Origin: Rahnella laticis
GTDB lineage: Bacteria; Pseudomonadota; Gammaproteobacteria; Enterobacterales; Enterobacteriaceae
Direction: 5' to 3'
Assembly: GCF_015644585.1 (NCBI RefSeq)
Contig: NZ_JADOBI010000011.1
Coordinates: 118,328-182,327 of the forward strand
DNA: 64,000 nucleotides
Shown: positions 1 through 10,075 of the stretch, piece by piece
How positions within the stretch are numbered: the first letter of the stretch is position 1
Layout of the letters: each line of letters begins with the position of its first letter
Notes under the pieces: generated by a model
Seen by the model: only the letters and a program-made list of their open reading frames with translations
Told to the model about the DNA's origin: nothing
The model's database searches: none
Program-made: the position numbers and the translations under genes

Positions 1-3000
1 GATCACCGGCGTGGAGAACAGCGTCAGGATCTGGCTGAAGATTAACCCCCCGACGATCACCAGCCCCAGCGGCTGACGCAGCTCGGCACCGGATCCGCTC
101 GCCAGCATCAGCGGCAGTGCGCCCAGCAATGCCGCCATAGTCGTCATCATGATCGGACGAAAACGCAGTAAACACGCCTGATGAATGGCTTCGCGCGGCG
201 ATAAGCCCTGCCGGTTTTCGGCGTCGAGCGCAAAGTCGATCATCATAATGGCGTTCTTTTTCACAATACCGATCAACAGGATCACCCCGATCAGGGCGAT
301 CAGGCTGAATTCCGTTCCGGCGAAGATCAGCGACAGCAACGCGCCGACGGCCGCCGACGGCAGCGTGGACAGGATCGTCACCGGGTGAATAAAGCTTTCG
401 TACAGAATGCCCAGCACCACATACATAGTCAGCAGCGCAGCCAGAATCAGCCACAGCGTATTGCCGGTGGCGCTTTCAAACGACGCCGCCGCACCCTGAT
501 AACGCAGGGTGATGCTGTCCGGCATGGCGATATCCGCCACGGTCGTTTTGATGGCCTGCTGCGCCTGTTCCAGCGAATAGCCGTCTTTCAGGTTGAACGA
601 TACGGTTACCGCCGGGAACTGATTCAGACGCGCCTGCAACAGCGCGCCGGTGCGCATATGAATTTGCGCAATCGACGTCAGCTTGATCATGCCGTTGGTC
701 GCGCCGGAATTGGTGGTGGTCGCGCCGCTGTCGGACGTCGTCGTTGAGGCCGTGGTCGCCGTGGTCGCCACCGTGCCGGACGTGGACGTGCTGTTGTTGG
801 TCGCCAGATACACATCATCAAACGAAGCCGGAGACTGCTGGAACTGCGGTGCCACTTCGAGCACGACGCGGTACTGGTTTGCCTGGGTAAAGATAGTGGA
901 AACCAGACGCTGGCCGAACGCGTTATACAGCGCGGTATCGACGTCTGACGCCGTAATGCCGTAACGCGCAGCGGCGTCGCGGTCGAGTTCGACATACGCA
1001 ATCTGCCCCTGATTTTGCAGGTTGCTGACCACGTCGCTGAACTCCGGCAGCGCGCTGAGTTTTTCCAGCAACTTCGGCGTCCATTCCACCAGATTTTCGC
1101 TGTCGGCGTCGTCGAGCGTGAACTGGTACTGGCTTGGCGTGACCTGGTCGTCAACGGTCAGATCCTGCGAGGCCTGCATATAAAGCTCAATGCCCGGCAC
1201 ACCTGCGGTTTCCTGTTTCAGGCGTTCGATAATCGCCGGTGCGCGCTCGCTGCGCTCATCAAAAGATTTCAGGCTGATCTGCAAACGTCCGCTGTTCAGG
1301 CTGGTATTATTGCCGTCCACGCCGATGGTGGAGGCCACACTTTCGACGTCCGGATCGTTGAGAATTGCCGCCGTCAGTAACTGCTGGCGACGCCCCATTT
1401 CACTGAAAGAGACGTCCTGCGAAGCCTGCGTGATGCCCTGGATCATTCCGGTATCCTGCGACGGGAAGAACCCTTTCGGCACAATCACATACAACAGCGC
1501 AGTGAAGACCAACGTCGCGGCCGCCACCAGCAGCGTGAGCTTCTGGTGATTGAGCACGACGATCAGCATGCGGTCGTAAGCGGCAATCATTTTGTCGAAG
1601 AACTCGCCGCCTTTGCGGTAAAACTTACTCTGTTTTTCTTCCGGCGTGTGGCGCAGTAAATAGGCGCACAGCATCGGAGTCAGCGTCAGGGAAACAATCA
1701 TCGACACCAGAATCGACACAGCCAGCGTGATCGCAAATTCACGGAACAGACGCCCGACCACATCGCCCATAAACAGCAGCGGGATCAGTACGGCGATCAG
1801 CGAGAATGTCAGGGAAATAATGGTGAAGCCGATTTGCTGCGAGCCTTTCAGCGCCGCCTGCATCGGCGTTTCGCCCTCTTCCAGCCGCCGTGAAATGTTT
1901 TCCACCACCACGATGGCGTCATCGATAACGAAACCGGTGGCGATGGTCAGCGCCATCAGCGAAAGGTTGTTGAGGCTGAAACCACACAGGTACATCACGC
2001 CAAAAGTGCCGACCAGCGAGAGCGGCACGGCAACGCTTGGGATGAGGGTTGCCGCGACATTGCGCAGGAACAGGAAAGTGACCATCACAACCAGCGCAAT
2101 CGACAACAGCAATTCGAACTGGACGTCGCTGATCGACGCACGAATGGTTTGCGTCCGGTCAGACAGAATGCTGACTTTGACCGATTCCGGCAGGGCTTCC
2201 TGCAATTTCGGCAACTGCGCTTTAATCGCATCCACAACCTGAATCACGTTCGCGCCCGGCTGACGCTGAACGCTGATAATGATCGCCGGCTGTTTGTTGG
2301 CCCAGGCAGATAAATACTGGTTTTCCGGCGCTTCAGACAACGTTGCCACATCGCGTAAACGCAGCGCCGCGCCGTTTTCATAATTCACAATCAGATTGCC
2401 GTACTCATCTGCCGTGCGCAGCTGATCGTTGGCATCGATGGTGATCGAGTGATGCGGGCCGTCGAACCCGCCTTTAGAACCGTTAACGTTGCTGTTACCG
2501 ATCAGCGTATTAATGGTTTCCAGGCTGATGTTGTGCGCCGCCAGTTTGCGCGGATCGGCCTGCACGCGGATAGCCGGCTGATGCCCGCCCGCGAGTGTCA
2601 CCATACCGACGCCGGAAATCTGCGACAGTTTCAGCGCCACGCGGGTATTCACCAGATCCTGCACTTTGGTCAGCGGCAGCGATTCGGAGGTGGCCGCCAG
2701 CGTCAGTACCGCGGCATCCGCCGGGTTAACCTTTTTATAGGTCGGCGGATTGGGCAGATCGTTAGGCAGCAGGCTGTCGGCGGCGTTGATCGCCGCCTGC
2801 ACTTCCTGTTCGGCGACGTCGAGCGAGAGATCCAGCGAGAATTTCAGCGTGATTATTGAAGAACCGCTGGCGCTGGTGGAATACATCTGGCTCAGACCCG
2901 CCATCTGGCCGAGCTGGCGTTCAAGCGGAGCGGTGATGCCCGACGCCATAACGTCCGGGCTGGCACCCGGATACAGCGTGGTCACCTGAATGGTCGGATA

Positions 3001-3123
3001 ATCGACCTGCGGCAGCGCCGAGGTCGAAAGCATGTTGTAGGCAAAAATCCCCGACAACAGCACGGCGACCATCAGCAAAATGGTCGCAACCGGCCGGAGA
3101 ATAAAGAGGCGTGAAGGATTCAT
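1..3123 (-). CDS. mdtB: MdtB-like RND multidrug efflux permease (3' end cut by window)
   Basis: Inner-membrane proton-driven RND pump subunit that would work with MdtA, MdtC and an outer-membrane channel. The visible 1041 codons begin [18 protein letters not shown] and run to TPVI at the window edge, so only roughly the last 20-30 residues are missing. Hallmarks seen are the first membrane helix, the large periplasmic loop, the [16 protein letters not shown] helix-4 segment with the paired Asp residues, and the second half with [14 protein letters not shown]. The start overlaps the mdtA stop as ATGA (3120-3123), so the genes are translationally coupled. Oddity: about 36 Ser/Thr/Ala/Gly-rich residues (bases about 685-795) lie in the second periplasmic loop between VYLA and [10 protein letters not shown], where E. 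coli MdtB has only a short loop. A paralogous RND pump of the same subfamily cannot be excluded. Confidence 0.88.
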   Translation of the reverse strand, partial: MNPSRLFILRPVATILLMVAVLLSGIFAYNMLSTSALPQVDYPTIQVTTLYPGASPDVMASGITAPLERQLGQMAGLSQMYSTSASGSSIITLKFSLDLSLDVAEQEVQAAINAADSLLPNDLPNPPTYKKVNPADAAVLTLAATSESLPLTKVQDLVNTRVALKLSQISGVGMVTLAGGHQPAIRVQADPRKLAAHNISLETINTLIGNSNVNGSKGGFDGPHHSITIDANDQLRTADEYGNLIVNYENGAALRLRDVATLSEAPENQYLSAWANKQPAIIISVQRQPGANVIQVVDAIKAQLPKLQEALPESVKVSILSDRTQTIRASISDVQFELLLSIALVVMVTFLFLRNVAATLIPSVAVPLSLVGTFGVMYLCGFSLNNLSLMALTIATGFVIDDAIVVVENISRRLEEGETPMQAALKGSQQIGFTIISLTFSLIAVLIPLLFMGDVVGRLFREFAITLAVSILVSMIVSLTLTPMLCAYLLRHTPEEKQSKFYRKGGEFFDKMIAAYDRMLIVVLNHQKLTLLVAAATLVFTALLYVIVPKGFFPSQDTGMIQGITQASQDVSFSEMGRRQQLLTAAILNDPDVESVASTIGVDGNNTSLNSGRLQISLKSFDERSERAPAIIERLKQETAGVPGIELYMQASQDLTVDDQVTPSQYQFTLDDADSENLVEWTPKLLEKLSALPEFSDVVSNLQNQGQIAYVELDRDAAARYGITASDVDTALYNAFGQRLVSTIFTQANQYRVVLEVAPQFQQSPASFDDVYLATNNSTSTSGTVATTATTASTTTSDSGATTTNSGATNGMIKLTSIAQIHMRTGALLQARLNQFPAVTVSFNLKDGYSLEQAQQAIKTTVADIAMPDSITLRYQGAAASFESATGNTLWLILAALLTMYVVLGILYESFIHPVTILSTLPSAAVGALLSLIFAGTEFSLIALIGVILLIGIVKKNAIMMIDFALDAENRQGLSPREAIHQACLLRFRPIMMTTMAALLGALPLMLASGSGAELRQPLGLVIVGGLIFSQILTLFSTPVI

Positions 3124-4454
3124 TTAGACCCGCTGTCTTTACCGGCTTCGTTTTTACCCGCGACGGCGTTGTCTGCGCCGGTGGTCGCTTTATCCACGCC
3201 GCCGCTTTGCTGACGTTCTTTTGAAGAACCGCCCGCTGCGGCCGCATCCAGAGAATTCGCCGTCACGATCTGTACTTTCGCGCCGTTGGTCAGGCGGTCA
3301 ATCCCCGTCGTCACCACCTGTTCGCCCGGATTCACACCCGACAAAATCGCGACCTTATCATCACCGAAGTCCGGGCCGGATTTCACTGAACGGCGCTCAA
3401 TGGTGTTATCAGCTTTCACCACGTAAACGAAATCGCCATCGCTGCTCAGCTGCAATGCCGCCGCCGGGATCACCGTGGCGTCTTTCAGCACGGAAACCTG
3501 CAAACGGGCATTCACAAACTGGTTCGGATACAGCTTTTCATCGGCATTATCAAACAGCGCTTTCAGCTTGATGCTGCCAGTGCTGGTGTCAATTTCGTTA
3601 CTGATAAACTGGAGTTTGCCCTGATCGAGGACTTCGCTGCCATCCTGATTAAACGCCGTGGTCGGCAACTGATTTCCGCCGCGCAGCGCTTTAAGTAAGG
3701 TTTGCAGATTGCTCTGCGGCACGCTGAAGGTGACGGCAATCGGCTGAGTTTGGGTGATCGTGACGATACCGGTGGTAGAACTGCTGGTGACCATATTGCC
3801 CGGATCAACCAGACGCAAACCGACATGCCCGCTGACCGGCGCGGTGATTTTCGCGAATTCAAGATTCAGCTTGGCTGCCGCGATTTGTGCCAGATCGGCT
3901 TTCACAGCGCCCGCATACTGACCGGCGGTCGCAATCTGGCTTTCCAGATCCTGACGCGCTAAGGAATCCTGCGCATACAGTTTGCGGTAACGCGCTAACG
4001 TCAGTTCAGCACTTTTCGACAGCGCCTGATTCTGCGCCAGATCGCCCTGATATTGTTCCAGCGTCGCCTGATAGCTGCGCGGGTCAATCTGCGCCAGCAA
4101 CTGCCCTTGCGCGACTTTCTGCCCTTCGGTGAAATACACCTTCATTAACTGGCCATCAACCCGGCTGGTCACCGTCACGGTCGCATTCGCCACCACCGTG
4201 CCCAGCGCGCGCAGATAAACAGGGACATCCGCCTGCGTGGCTTTTCCTGCCTGCACCGGCGTATCCATGCCCATCATCATCTGACCGCGCATCGCCCGCA
4301 TACCACCGCGGCCGCCCGCCCCTTTTTTTGCCGTATGATCAGACGCGCTTTGGTGGAAAGCAAAAAACCAGACCAGGATCGCAGCAACGATAATGGCGAC
4401 GATAACCCACACAAGGGTGCGTTTTTTGGAACGAGAAGAGGCAGTCGGCAGCAT
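3120..4454 (-). CDS. mdtA: MdtA-like membrane fusion (periplasmic adaptor) protein
   Basis: Periplasmic adaptor of the MdtABC-type pump, 444 aa (E. coli MdtA is about 415). Residues 12-33 form an N-terminal membrane anchor ([17 protein letters not shown]). A Gly/Arg/Met-rich linker follows (about 45-65), then the barrel-sandwich half-motif [11 protein letters not shown]...[18 protein letters not shown], an alpha-hairpin (about 135-205), the second lipoyl half [16 protein letters not shown], and a beta-barrel/membrane-proximal region ending in a long polar tail rich in Ala, Gly, Lys and Ser. It is the first gene of the minus-strand pump operon. The Shine-Dalgarno is weak (AAGAAA), but this ATG matches the family start. 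Five Met residues within 15 positions of the linker are unusual but of unknown meaning. Confidence 0.9.
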   Translation of the reverse strand: MLPTASSRSKKRTLVWVIVAIIVAAILVWFFAFHQSASDHTAKKGAGGRGGMRAMRGQMMMGMDTPVQAGKATQADVPVYLRALGTVVANATVTVTSRVDGQLMKVYFTEGQKVAQGQLLAQIDPRSYQATLEQYQGDLAQNQALSKSAELTLARYRKLYAQDSLARQDLESQIATAGQYAGAVKADLAQIAAAKLNLEFAKITAPVSGHVGLRLVDPGNMVTSSSTTGIVTITQTQPIAVTFSVPQSNLQTLLKALRGGNQLPTTAFNQDGSEVLDQGKLQFISNEIDTSTGSIKLKALFDNADEKLYPNQFVNARLQVSVLKDATVIPAAALQLSSDGDFVYVVKADNTIERRSVKSGPDFGDDKVAILSGVNPGEQVVTTGIDRLTNGAKVQIVTANSLDAAAAGGSSKERQQSGGVDKATTGADNAVAGKNEAGKDSGSK

Positions 4455-4936
4455 AAATTTCTTGGTTTCGCAGTATTAATGAGGAGAAAACAGCTGAAAT
4501 AAGACCTTCAACCAGAGATTTTCTTATGTACTTCATTCAAAAGTGACAGCGCATTATCCCTAAAAGTGCAGGTGGCTGTTTTTAGGACAACGTAAAGATT
4601 TCGTTAGCAATTAAGAAATTCCATTTCAATCGCCCGCGTGAATTATACGCGCTAATTTTGCCTCCAGGCATCCACAATGTTAAGAGGTAAATGAGAATGA
4701 ATATTGAAGACGCCGACAGAAAAGTATCAGGAAGTGTCAGGTCATCTCGAAATTTTGTCAGGAAAACGCAGGGTTAGGATAGAAAATGACCTGCTGTACC
4801 ACCTGAACGGGTGATAAAACCAGAGGTAAATCCTGAAAATTAGACCTATTGATAATTTATATTGTTTGCGCTGACCCCGACTTGATATGGTGATTTTTCT
4901 GATTGTTTTTCATCTTCATGGCAGGAATTCAGAAGA
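4455..4936. other. Divergent intergenic region between mdtA and the C26 hydrolase gene
   Basis: AT-rich 482-bp spacer that must hold the promoters of both divergent units. Visible details: an inverted repeat CGCGT-N7-ACGCG at 4635-4651 that could be an operator, and a TTTTCTCC element on the minus strand at 4483-4490 that only partly resembles a BaeR box. A 26-codon reading frame from 4697 has no recognisable product and is not called. No RNA gene was recognised. Confidence 0.5.
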
Positions 4937-5767
4937 ATGCAGACAAAATTTCAATCCAGACCGGTCATCGGTGTCACATTGGACAGTGAAGACGCCGGTG
5001 GTTACGCCGATTTTCCCTGGTATGCGTTACGTCAGAATTACATGAGCAGCCTGGCCGGGCTGGGCGCGGTGCCGCTGGCATTACCGCATCACGCAGAACT
5101 GGCCGACGAATATCTGGCGCTGTGCGACGGAATTGTCGTGACCGGAGGCGCGTTTGATGTCCCGCCGGAGTTGTTTAACGAAACGCAAAACAGCGATCAG
5201 GTTCGCCTGAAACCGGGCCGCACTGAATTCGAAAAAGCCATCGTCAAAGGCGCCATGCAGCGCAATATGCCGCTGCTGGGCATTTGCGGCGGTCAGCAAC
5301 TGCTGGCCGTTTTAACCGGCGGCACGCTGCATCAGCACATTCCCGATGCATTGCCTGACGCGCTGGAACACAGCACGACGGTGGATACCGAAAATGCCGG
5401 TGGCAAGAAACGCGCGCGGCATCCGGTTGAAATTGTTGAAGGCACATTGCTGAGCCGTTCGGTCGACCGTGATCATTATGAAGTGAACAGCTCACATCAT
5501 CAGGCGGTGAAAACCGTCGGGCCGGGCAGCATCGTCAACGCGTATGCGCCGGACGGCGTGATCGAAGGCATTGAGTGCGAAGGGTATGATTTCTGCCTTG
5601 GCGTGCAATGGCACCCGGAATATCTGCAACATCAGCAGGATACGCAGTTGCTTAACGCGTTTGTCGTGGCCGCGTCGCGCTATCAGCAGGCGATGCGCTC
5701 CGCCGGTAAAGCGATGACAGAAGTAATGACCGACGTGATTGCACGTACCGGAAATGAAAAGGCATGA
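4937..5767 (+). CDS. Gamma-glutamyl-GABA hydrolase-like class I glutamine amidotransferase (peptidase C26)
   Basis: 276-aa cytosolic hydrolase of the PuuD/C26 family, which cleaves gamma-glutamyl amide bonds. The catalytic triad is visible: Cys117 in the nucleophile elbow GICGGQQ, and His226 and Glu228 in GVQWHPEY. VVTGGAFDVPP is the substrate-loop region. There is no signal peptide. Its stop overlaps the start of the following M15 peptidase gene (ATGA at 5764-5767), so the two are co-translated. No putrescine-pathway gene (puuA, B or C) lies nearby, so a role in putrescine degradation is not supported. The partner suggests cleavage of a peptide with both a gamma-Glu and a terminal D-Ala bond, which is inference only. 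Confidence 0.85.
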   Translation: MQTKFQSRPVIGVTLDSEDAGGYADFPWYALRQNYMSSLAGLGAVPLALPHHAELADEYLALCDGIVVTGGAFDVPPELFNETQNSDQVRLKPGRTEFEKAIVKGAMQRNMPLLGICGGQQLLAVLTGGTLHQHIPDALPDALEHSTTVDTENAGGKKRARHPVEIVEGTLLSRSVDRDHYEVNSSHHQAVKTVGPGSIVNAYAPDGVIEGIECEGYDFCLGVQWHPEYLQHQQDTQLLNAFVVAASRYQQAMRSAGKAMTEVMTDVIARTGNEKA

Positions 5768-6312
5768 ATCAGGCGGCGCTGAAAGCCAGAACCGATCAGA
5801 AGTTGCGCGAGCTGAATATCGACCCGGCCGTTATCGCGCACCGCACGCTGCCGTACTTTGAAGAAGTCAGTGAGCACTTACTGGTGGACGCAGAAACGGA
5901 TGCTGATACCGGTAAAATCTACCGGCTGATCGCGCCCGCCACACAGGCATGGCGCGAGATGAAACGGCAGGCCACCGCCGACGGCGTGGGCATTTATCTG
6001 GTTTCCGCCTGGCGCAGCCTCGATTATCAGGCCGGTTTAATCCGCACCAAACAAACCGCCGGGATTGCGCCGGAAGACTTTTTCACGTCGCTGGCTCCGC
6101 CCGGATGCAGTGAACATCACACCGGCTGCGCCGTGGACATCAACACTCCCGGCTGCGACGAAGTCACCGGCATCTTCGGCGAAACCGACGCTTTCCGCTG
6201 GCTTGAAGCTAACGCCGCGCGCTTTGGTTTTGTGATGTCCTTTCCGCCGGATAATCCGTGGGGATTCATATATGAGCCGTGGCACTGGTGCTGGCATCCG
6301 GCAAAAAAGTGA
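5764..6312 (+). CDS. M15 (VanY-type) D-alanyl-D-alanine carboxypeptidase-like metallopeptidase
   Basis: 182-aa zinc peptidase of the VanY/M15B family. The zinc site fits the motif SxHxxGxxxD (Ser116, His118, Gly121, Asp125) and EPWHW (catalytic Glu171, third ligand His174). SAWRSLDYQAGLI at 81-93 is the conserved substrate-side segment. The N-terminus is charged and has no hydrophobic stretch, so no signal peptide or membrane anchor is seen and the protein probably stays in the cytoplasm, unlike VanY itself. It overlaps the C26 hydrolase gene by 4 bases. The likely substrate is a D-Ala-D-Ala-ended peptide, such as recycled murein peptide or an imported muropeptide. Exact specificity is unknown. 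Confidence 0.82.
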   Translation: MNQAALKARTDQKLRELNIDPAVIAHRTLPYFEEVSEHLLVDAETDADTGKIYRLIAPATQAWREMKRQATADGVGIYLVSAWRSLDYQAGLIRTKQTAGIAPEDFFTSLAPPGCSEHHTGCAVDINTPGCDEVTGIFGETDAFRWLEANAARFGFVMSFPPDNPWGFIYEPWHWCWHPAKK

Positions 6313-6421
6313 GTGACGCCCGTCACATCTGCCATAACTAAAATTGTCCCCAAAACATTTATCTGTTAGGCCAATTTTCTGTTTCATTTTTAGAACAAAT
6401 AAAACACACTATGCCCTCAGA

Positions 6422-6443
6422 AGGCCTTCCGCTTCGAAGGCCT
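6422..6443. promoter_or_regulatory. 8-bp stem hairpin in the sotB leader
   Basis: Perfect inverted repeat AGGCCTTC / GAAGGCCT with a 6-nt loop, ending about 35 nt before the sotB start. No T-run follows (GATCTTTAC), so it is not a standard terminator. It could end the upstream operon or act in the sotB leader. Confidence 0.4.
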
Positions 6444-6478
6444 GATCTTTACACCTTCTTAAAAAGTCATAAATTTCA

Positions 6479-7663
6479 ATGCAATCAGATACCGTTTCGC
6501 GCAGGACAGCATGGCTTCGCGTTGTGATGATGGCTATTGCCGCGTTCATCTTCAACACCACTGAATTTGTGCCTGTCGGGCTGCTCTCCGACATCGCCGC
6601 CAGTTTCAATATGCAGACGGCGCAGGTCGGCCTGATGCTCACCATCTATGCATGGGTCGTCGCGCTGATGTCGCTGCCACTGATGCTGCTGACCCGCAAT
6701 GTTGAGCGAAAGCGCTTACTGATCGCGATTTTTGTCCTGTTTATCGTCAGCCACATTTTATCGGTCGTCGCCTGGGATTTCTGGAGTCTGGTCGCGTCAC
6801 GCGTCGGTATCGCCCTCGCCCACGCCATTTTTTGGTCGATTACGGCCTCGCTGGCAATCCGTGTCGCCCCGGCCGGTAAAAAAACGCAGGCGCTGAGTAT
6901 GTTAGCCACCGGCACCGCGCTGGCGATGGTGCTCGGGCTGCCGCTCGGGCGTCTGATTGGTCAGTATCTCGGCTGGCGCACCACGTTCATGAGCATCGGC
7001 GTCGTCGCGCTGCTGACGCTGATTTGCCTGATTAAATTGCTGCCGCCGCTGCCAAGTGAACATACCGGTTCGCTGAAAAGCGTGCCGATGCTGTTCCGCC
7101 GTCCGGCGCTGGTAGGGATGTATGTCCTGACTGCGCTGATAGTGACCGCTCACTATACGGCGTACAGCTATATCGAGCCGTTTATCCAGACCGTCGCGAA
7201 TATGGGCGAAAACTTCACCACGTTCCTGCTGCTGATCTTCGGTGGCGCAGGGATTTTCGGCAGTATCCTGTTCAGTGTGCTCGGCAACCGATTCCCGGCC
7301 GCCATGCTCAGCGGCCCGATTCTGATGGTGACGCTCAGCATGTTGTTACTTTTTGTCGCGGTGATGAATCCGGTCGCTATTTCAATACTTTGCGTCGTCT
7401 GGGGGCTGGCAATGATGATTATCGGCCTGGCGATGCAGGTGCGCGTGCTGGCACTGGCGACCGACGCCACCGACGTTTCGATGTCACTGCTTTCCGGCAT
7501 CTACAATATCGGCATCGGCGCGGGCGCGCTGATTGGTAATCAGGTGAGTCTGCATCTGGAAATGAGCAACGTCGGTTATGCCGGCGGCCTTCTCGGGTGT
7601 ATCGCGCTGGTCTGGTGTCTGACGATTTTCAAACGTTACCCGCAACTGAAAATTACGAGCTGA
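6479..7663 (+). CDS. sotB: SotB sugar/arabinose efflux MFS transporter
   Basis: 394-aa, 12-helix major facilitator (DHA1 group) exporter. Sequence is very close to E. coli SotB (YdeA, 396 aa): [20 protein letters not shown] in helix 1, [19 protein letters not shown] in helix 2, [14 protein letters not shown], and [16 protein letters not shown]. In E. coli it exports L-arabinose and IPTG-type sugars across the inner membrane. It is transcribed alone, preceded by a leader hairpin and followed by a strong bidirectional terminator. Confidence 0.93.
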   Translation: MQSDTVSRRTAWLRVVMMAIAAFIFNTTEFVPVGLLSDIAASFNMQTAQVGLMLTIYAWVVALMSLPLMLLTRNVERKRLLIAIFVLFIVSHILSVVAWDFWSLVASRVGIALAHAIFWSITASLAIRVAPAGKKTQALSMLATGTALAMVLGLPLGRLIGQYLGWRTTFMSIGVVALLTLICLIKLLPPLPSEHTGSLKSVPMLFRRPALVGMYVLTALIVTAHYTAYSYIEPFIQTVANMGENFTTFLLLIFGGAGIFGSILFSVLGNRFPAAMLSGPILMVTLSMLLLFVAVMNPVAISILCVVWGLAMMIIGLAMQVRVLALATDATDVSMSLLSGIYNIGIGAGALIGNQVSLHLEMSNVGYAGGLLGCIALVWCLTIFKRYPQLKITS

Positions 7664-7680
7664 TTCGGAAAGTTTGTTTC

Positions 7681-7720
7681 AAAAAAAGCCCGAATGCGAT
7701 CCCTGCATTCGGGCTTTTTT
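7681..7720. terminator. Bidirectional intrinsic terminator between sotB and the DUF2000 gene
   Basis: A-run, then the stem AGCCCGAATGC / GCATTCGGGCT with a short loop, then a T-run (7715-7720). It serves sotB on the plus strand and the convergent DUF2000 gene on the minus strand. Confidence 0.92.
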
Positions 7721-7730
7721 GTTAATGGTT

Positions 7731-8147
7731 TTAACGTAACAATTTCAGATTTCCTGTCAGCGATTTAATCCACTTTTCCGGCCCGACCAAACCGACGCCA
7801 TCCAGCACTTCATCGTATAAATCCCACAACGGGAAAGCATGTTCGTATTCTTCAAACGTATGCATCGTGCGGGCAAACACAGGGAAGGGCACCACGCTGC
7901 GCTCTCCTTGTGCCTCAAGTCCTTTAAACATCAGCGCCTTAATGTGATCCGGCGTCGCCTGTAAAATTGGCAGCGGATATTTCGAGATAACGTCAGTGCT
8001 CACCCCTTTTGCATCACACAGCGCATGGCCTGCCAGCATCGGGAATTTTGCCGCCAGACCGATACCAATCACTCCCGCGGTATTCGCCAGTAAACCGGGT
8101 GGAAGATCAGGGTTGAGGATAATTGCAACCCGGAGAATGTCTGCCAT
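7731..8147 (-). CDS. DUF2000 family protein
   Basis: 138-aa small soluble protein starting MADILRVAIILNPDLPPGLLANT, the typical opening of DUF2000 proteins (a peptidyl-tRNA hydrolase II-like fold of unproven function). It is divergent from an Lrp/AsnC-type regulator across 131 bp, which suggests the regulator controls it. No signal peptide or membrane segment is seen. The gene ends in the bidirectional terminator shared with sotB. Confidence 0.8.
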   Translation of the reverse strand: MADILRVAIILNPDLPPGLLANTAGVIGIGLAAKFPMLAGHALCDAKGVSTDVISKYPLPILQATPDHIKALMFKGLEAQGERSVVPFPVFARTMHTFEEYEHAFPLWDLYDEVLDGVGLVGPEKWIKSLTGNLKLLR

Positions 8148-8278
8148 ATTTGCGCCCTTTTCATCGTTATTGATGCAAAAATAATAACCACCTGCGCCTG
8201 AAAGGTGCTTTCTTTTATCACTGTAAAATGCCCTAATTCGGTAATTCCTTTCTGAAAAAACCCTATGACAGGCAGATT

Positions 8279-8755
8279 ATGTCCACATCAGAAATTTTAC
8301 CGGCAGACCTTCGCATCCTCAGGCAACTTCAAAATTCGGGGCGCATGACCAATCAGGAACTGGCCGAAAAAGTCGGCATGGCGGCGTCGCCCTGCTGGCG
8401 GCGGATGAAACAACTGGAAGAGAACGGCGTGATTACCGGTTATCAGGCCAATATCGACAGAAAGAAAATCGGCCTTGGGCTGCTGGCGTTTATCCGTGTG
8501 AAAATCGACAGCCATAGCGAGGAAGATGCACAGCGTTTTGAGCAGCAGGTCGGCGCGTTACCATCGGTAATCGCCTGTTATGCAATTGCCGGAGACGCAG
8601 ATTTTTTGTTGCAGGTGGTGGCGAAAGATCTCGACAGTTTTTCCAGTTTTGCGATGGAAGTCGTTCGGCGTTTACCGGGGATTAAAGAGATGCAGACTTC
8701 GTTCGTACTGCGGGAAGTCAAACCGCTGGATGCGTTGCCGCTGGAAGGTTTATAA
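8279..8755 (+). CDS. Lrp/AsnC family transcriptional regulator
   Basis: 158-aa feast/famine regulator. The N-terminal winged helix-turn-helix (about 10-60) contains DLRILRQLQNSGRMTNQELAEKVGMAASPCWRRMKQLEENGVI. The C-terminal RAM/AsnC ligand domain (about 70-150) contains VKIDSHSEEDAQRFE and YAIAGDADFLLQVV. It is shorter and clearly different from Lrp itself. It is divergent from the DUF2000 gene, its most likely target along with its own promoter. The ligand is unknown, though amino acids are usual for the family. Confidence 0.88.
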   Translation: MSTSEILPADLRILRQLQNSGRMTNQELAEKVGMAASPCWRRMKQLEENGVITGYQANIDRKKIGLGLLAFIRVKIDSHSEEDAQRFEQQVGALPSVIACYAIAGDADFLLQVVAKDLDSFSSFAMEVVRRLPGIKEMQTSFVLREVKPLDALPLEGL

Positions 8756-8760
8756 CCTTA

Positions 8761-8780
8761 TGCCCGGCGGGCGCCGGGCA
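8761..8780. terminator. GC-rich hairpin between convergent genes
   Basis: Self-complementary TGCCCGG...CCGGGCA stem of 7-9 bp, lying between the Lrp-type gene and the convergent molbindin gene. No clear T-run on either side, so it is a probable but not canonical terminator. Confidence 0.5.
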
Positions 8781-8789
8781 TATTCAGGC

Positions 8790-9224
8790 TTACTTTTGTG
8801 TCGCTAAAATCACGCTGGACGCTTTGACCAGCGCCAGAACGGTATCGCCCGGTTTCAGGCTCAGTTCGTTCACGCTGTCATTGGTGACCATCGCGGTCAG
8901 CGCCAGACCTTTCTCCGAAGTCAGGCTGACGGAGGAGTTCACCGCGCCCAGATTCACGTTGTCGATTTTACCAACGAACTGATTACGCGCGGAGAAATTC
9001 AGGCCACAATCCGGCGATGCAAGCACCACCCACGGCGCTTTAATAATCGCGATAGCCTTTTTCCCGACGACCAGACCCAGCGTTTTCACACTGTTTTTGG
9101 TCACAACGGTCACCAGATTTTCACCGGTATCAAGTGACAGAATCACTTCATCATTCACTGCACCTTCGAGAATTTCCGAAACGGTGCCAGACAACTGATT
9201 ACGCGCTGAAACTTTCATCTTCAC
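8790..9224 (-). CDS. Di-Mop (TOBE x2) molybdate-binding protein
   Basis: 144-aa protein made of two Mop/TOBE repeats, about 4-70 (SARNQLSGTVSEILEGAVNDEV) and 75-142 (SARNQFVGKIDNVNLGAVNSSV). Each ends in an Ala/Ile-Lys-Ala segment before VVLA or VILA. This is the molbindin/ModG arrangement, which oligomerises to bind molybdate or tungstate oxyanions in the cytoplasm. There is no HTH, so it is not ModE. A good Shine-Dalgarno (AAGGAGTGAAG) precedes the ATG. No molybdate transporter or cofactor gene is adjacent. Confidence 0.87.
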   Translation of the reverse strand: MKMKVSARNQLSGTVSEILEGAVNDEVILSLDTGENLVTVVTKNSVKTLGLVVGKKAIAIIKAPWVVLASPDCGLNFSARNQFVGKIDNVNLGAVNSSVSLTSEKGLALTAMVTNDSVNELSLKPGDTVLALVKASSVILATQK

Positions 9225-9304
9225 TCCTTGATAAGTCCTTTGTAGCGGGAATATCCATTATGGTGTCATGGCTTAATGAATGGCAAGGTTGAAGGCCGCA
9301 GGCT

Positions 9305-10072
9305 TTATTTCTTCTGCGAACAGCAGGCGATGTAATTCAGCCTGTGCCGCTGCGCGTGAAAATAGCGGAACATCCCGAGAAAACGCGACCGGTTCTCACG
9401 GTTTTTCAGCCCGTTAAAAAGTATTCTCGCGGCCCCCAGAATACCTTCATCTCTGACGAGCCCTTGTGGTGACATCAGGGACATCGCGCCGTGCTGCGTC
9501 TGAACGGAATCAAACCCTGCATTCAGAAACAACGCTTTCCATTCCTGCCGGCTCATCGGGCTGACGTTGGATTTCACGACTTTTTGCAAATCGTCATCCA
9601 CCGTTTTACTGAGCTTTTTATCGGTCAGCATAATGTCGTGCGTCAGTAAGATGCCGCCGGGTTTGAGTACCCGGCAATATTCACGGACTAGCTTTGTTTT
9701 GGCCTTATCCGCATACATGGTCAGCATGGCTTCGTTGATCACGACATCAAAGCAGTTATCGGGAAAAGGCAGGCGCGTGGCGTTGGCTTCTATCAGCTGA
9801 ATTTTGTCACTCAGCCCGGCGGTGCGGATCCTTTGCCGGGCAACGTGCAGCGCTTCTTTATCCATATCAACGGCATAGATGCTGCAACCAAAACGCGCCG
9901 CCAGTTCCGTGGACGTCGTGGCCCGGTTACAGGCCACTTCGAGTACGCGTGAATGCGGGTCTAATCCGGCACGGGAGATGAACCATTCCGTCGCTTCTTT
10001 ACCCCCGGGGCGCAACCGCGTTTTGCCCAGACTGGCCAGGAATGTATGCCCGGCCCTTGTGCTGTCAGACAT
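9305..10072 (-). CDS. Class I SAM-dependent methyltransferase in a NsrR-type operon
   Basis: 255-aa Rossmann-fold methyltransferase. Motif I is VLEVACNRATTS (about 43-54), a Cys/Asn variant of the usual glycine-rich loop. An acidic ribose-binding end follows (YAVDMDKEA), then motif IV-like FDVVINEAMLTMY and VLKPGGILLTHDI. The gene starts 3 bases after the DUF1971 gene, so the two form an operon. In Haemophilus-type TehB a DUF1971 domain and a methyltransferase are fused in one protein, so this pair looks like an analogous split arrangement. The methyltransferase itself, however, is not obviously TehB. The substrate is unknown; a role in tellurite, selenite or nitrosative stress is possible. 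Confidence 0.75.
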   Translation of the reverse strand: MSDSTRAGHTFLASLGKTRLRPGGKEATEWFISRAGLDPHSRVLEVACNRATTSTELAARFGCSIYAVDMDKEALHVARQRIRTAGLSDKIQLIEANATRLPFPDNCFDVVINEAMLTMYADKAKTKLVREYCRVLKPGGILLTHDIMLTDKKLSKTVDDDLQKVVKSNVSPMSRQEWKALFLNAGFDSVQTQHGAMSLMSPQGLVRDEGILGAARILFNGLKNRENRSRFLGMFRYFHAQRHRLNYIACCSQKK

Positions 10073-10075
10073 AAT

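Noticed and set aside
4471..4492. BaeR-box-like TTTTCTCC element upstream of mdtA
   Set aside because: Only part of the consensus matches without a gap, and it lies about 30 bp from the start codon, too close for a usual activator site.
4697..4777. 26-codon reading frame with AGAGG upstream, in the mdtA divergent spacer
   Set aside because: No recognisable motif, low-complexity Ser/Arg product, and no context. Could not be distinguished from chance.
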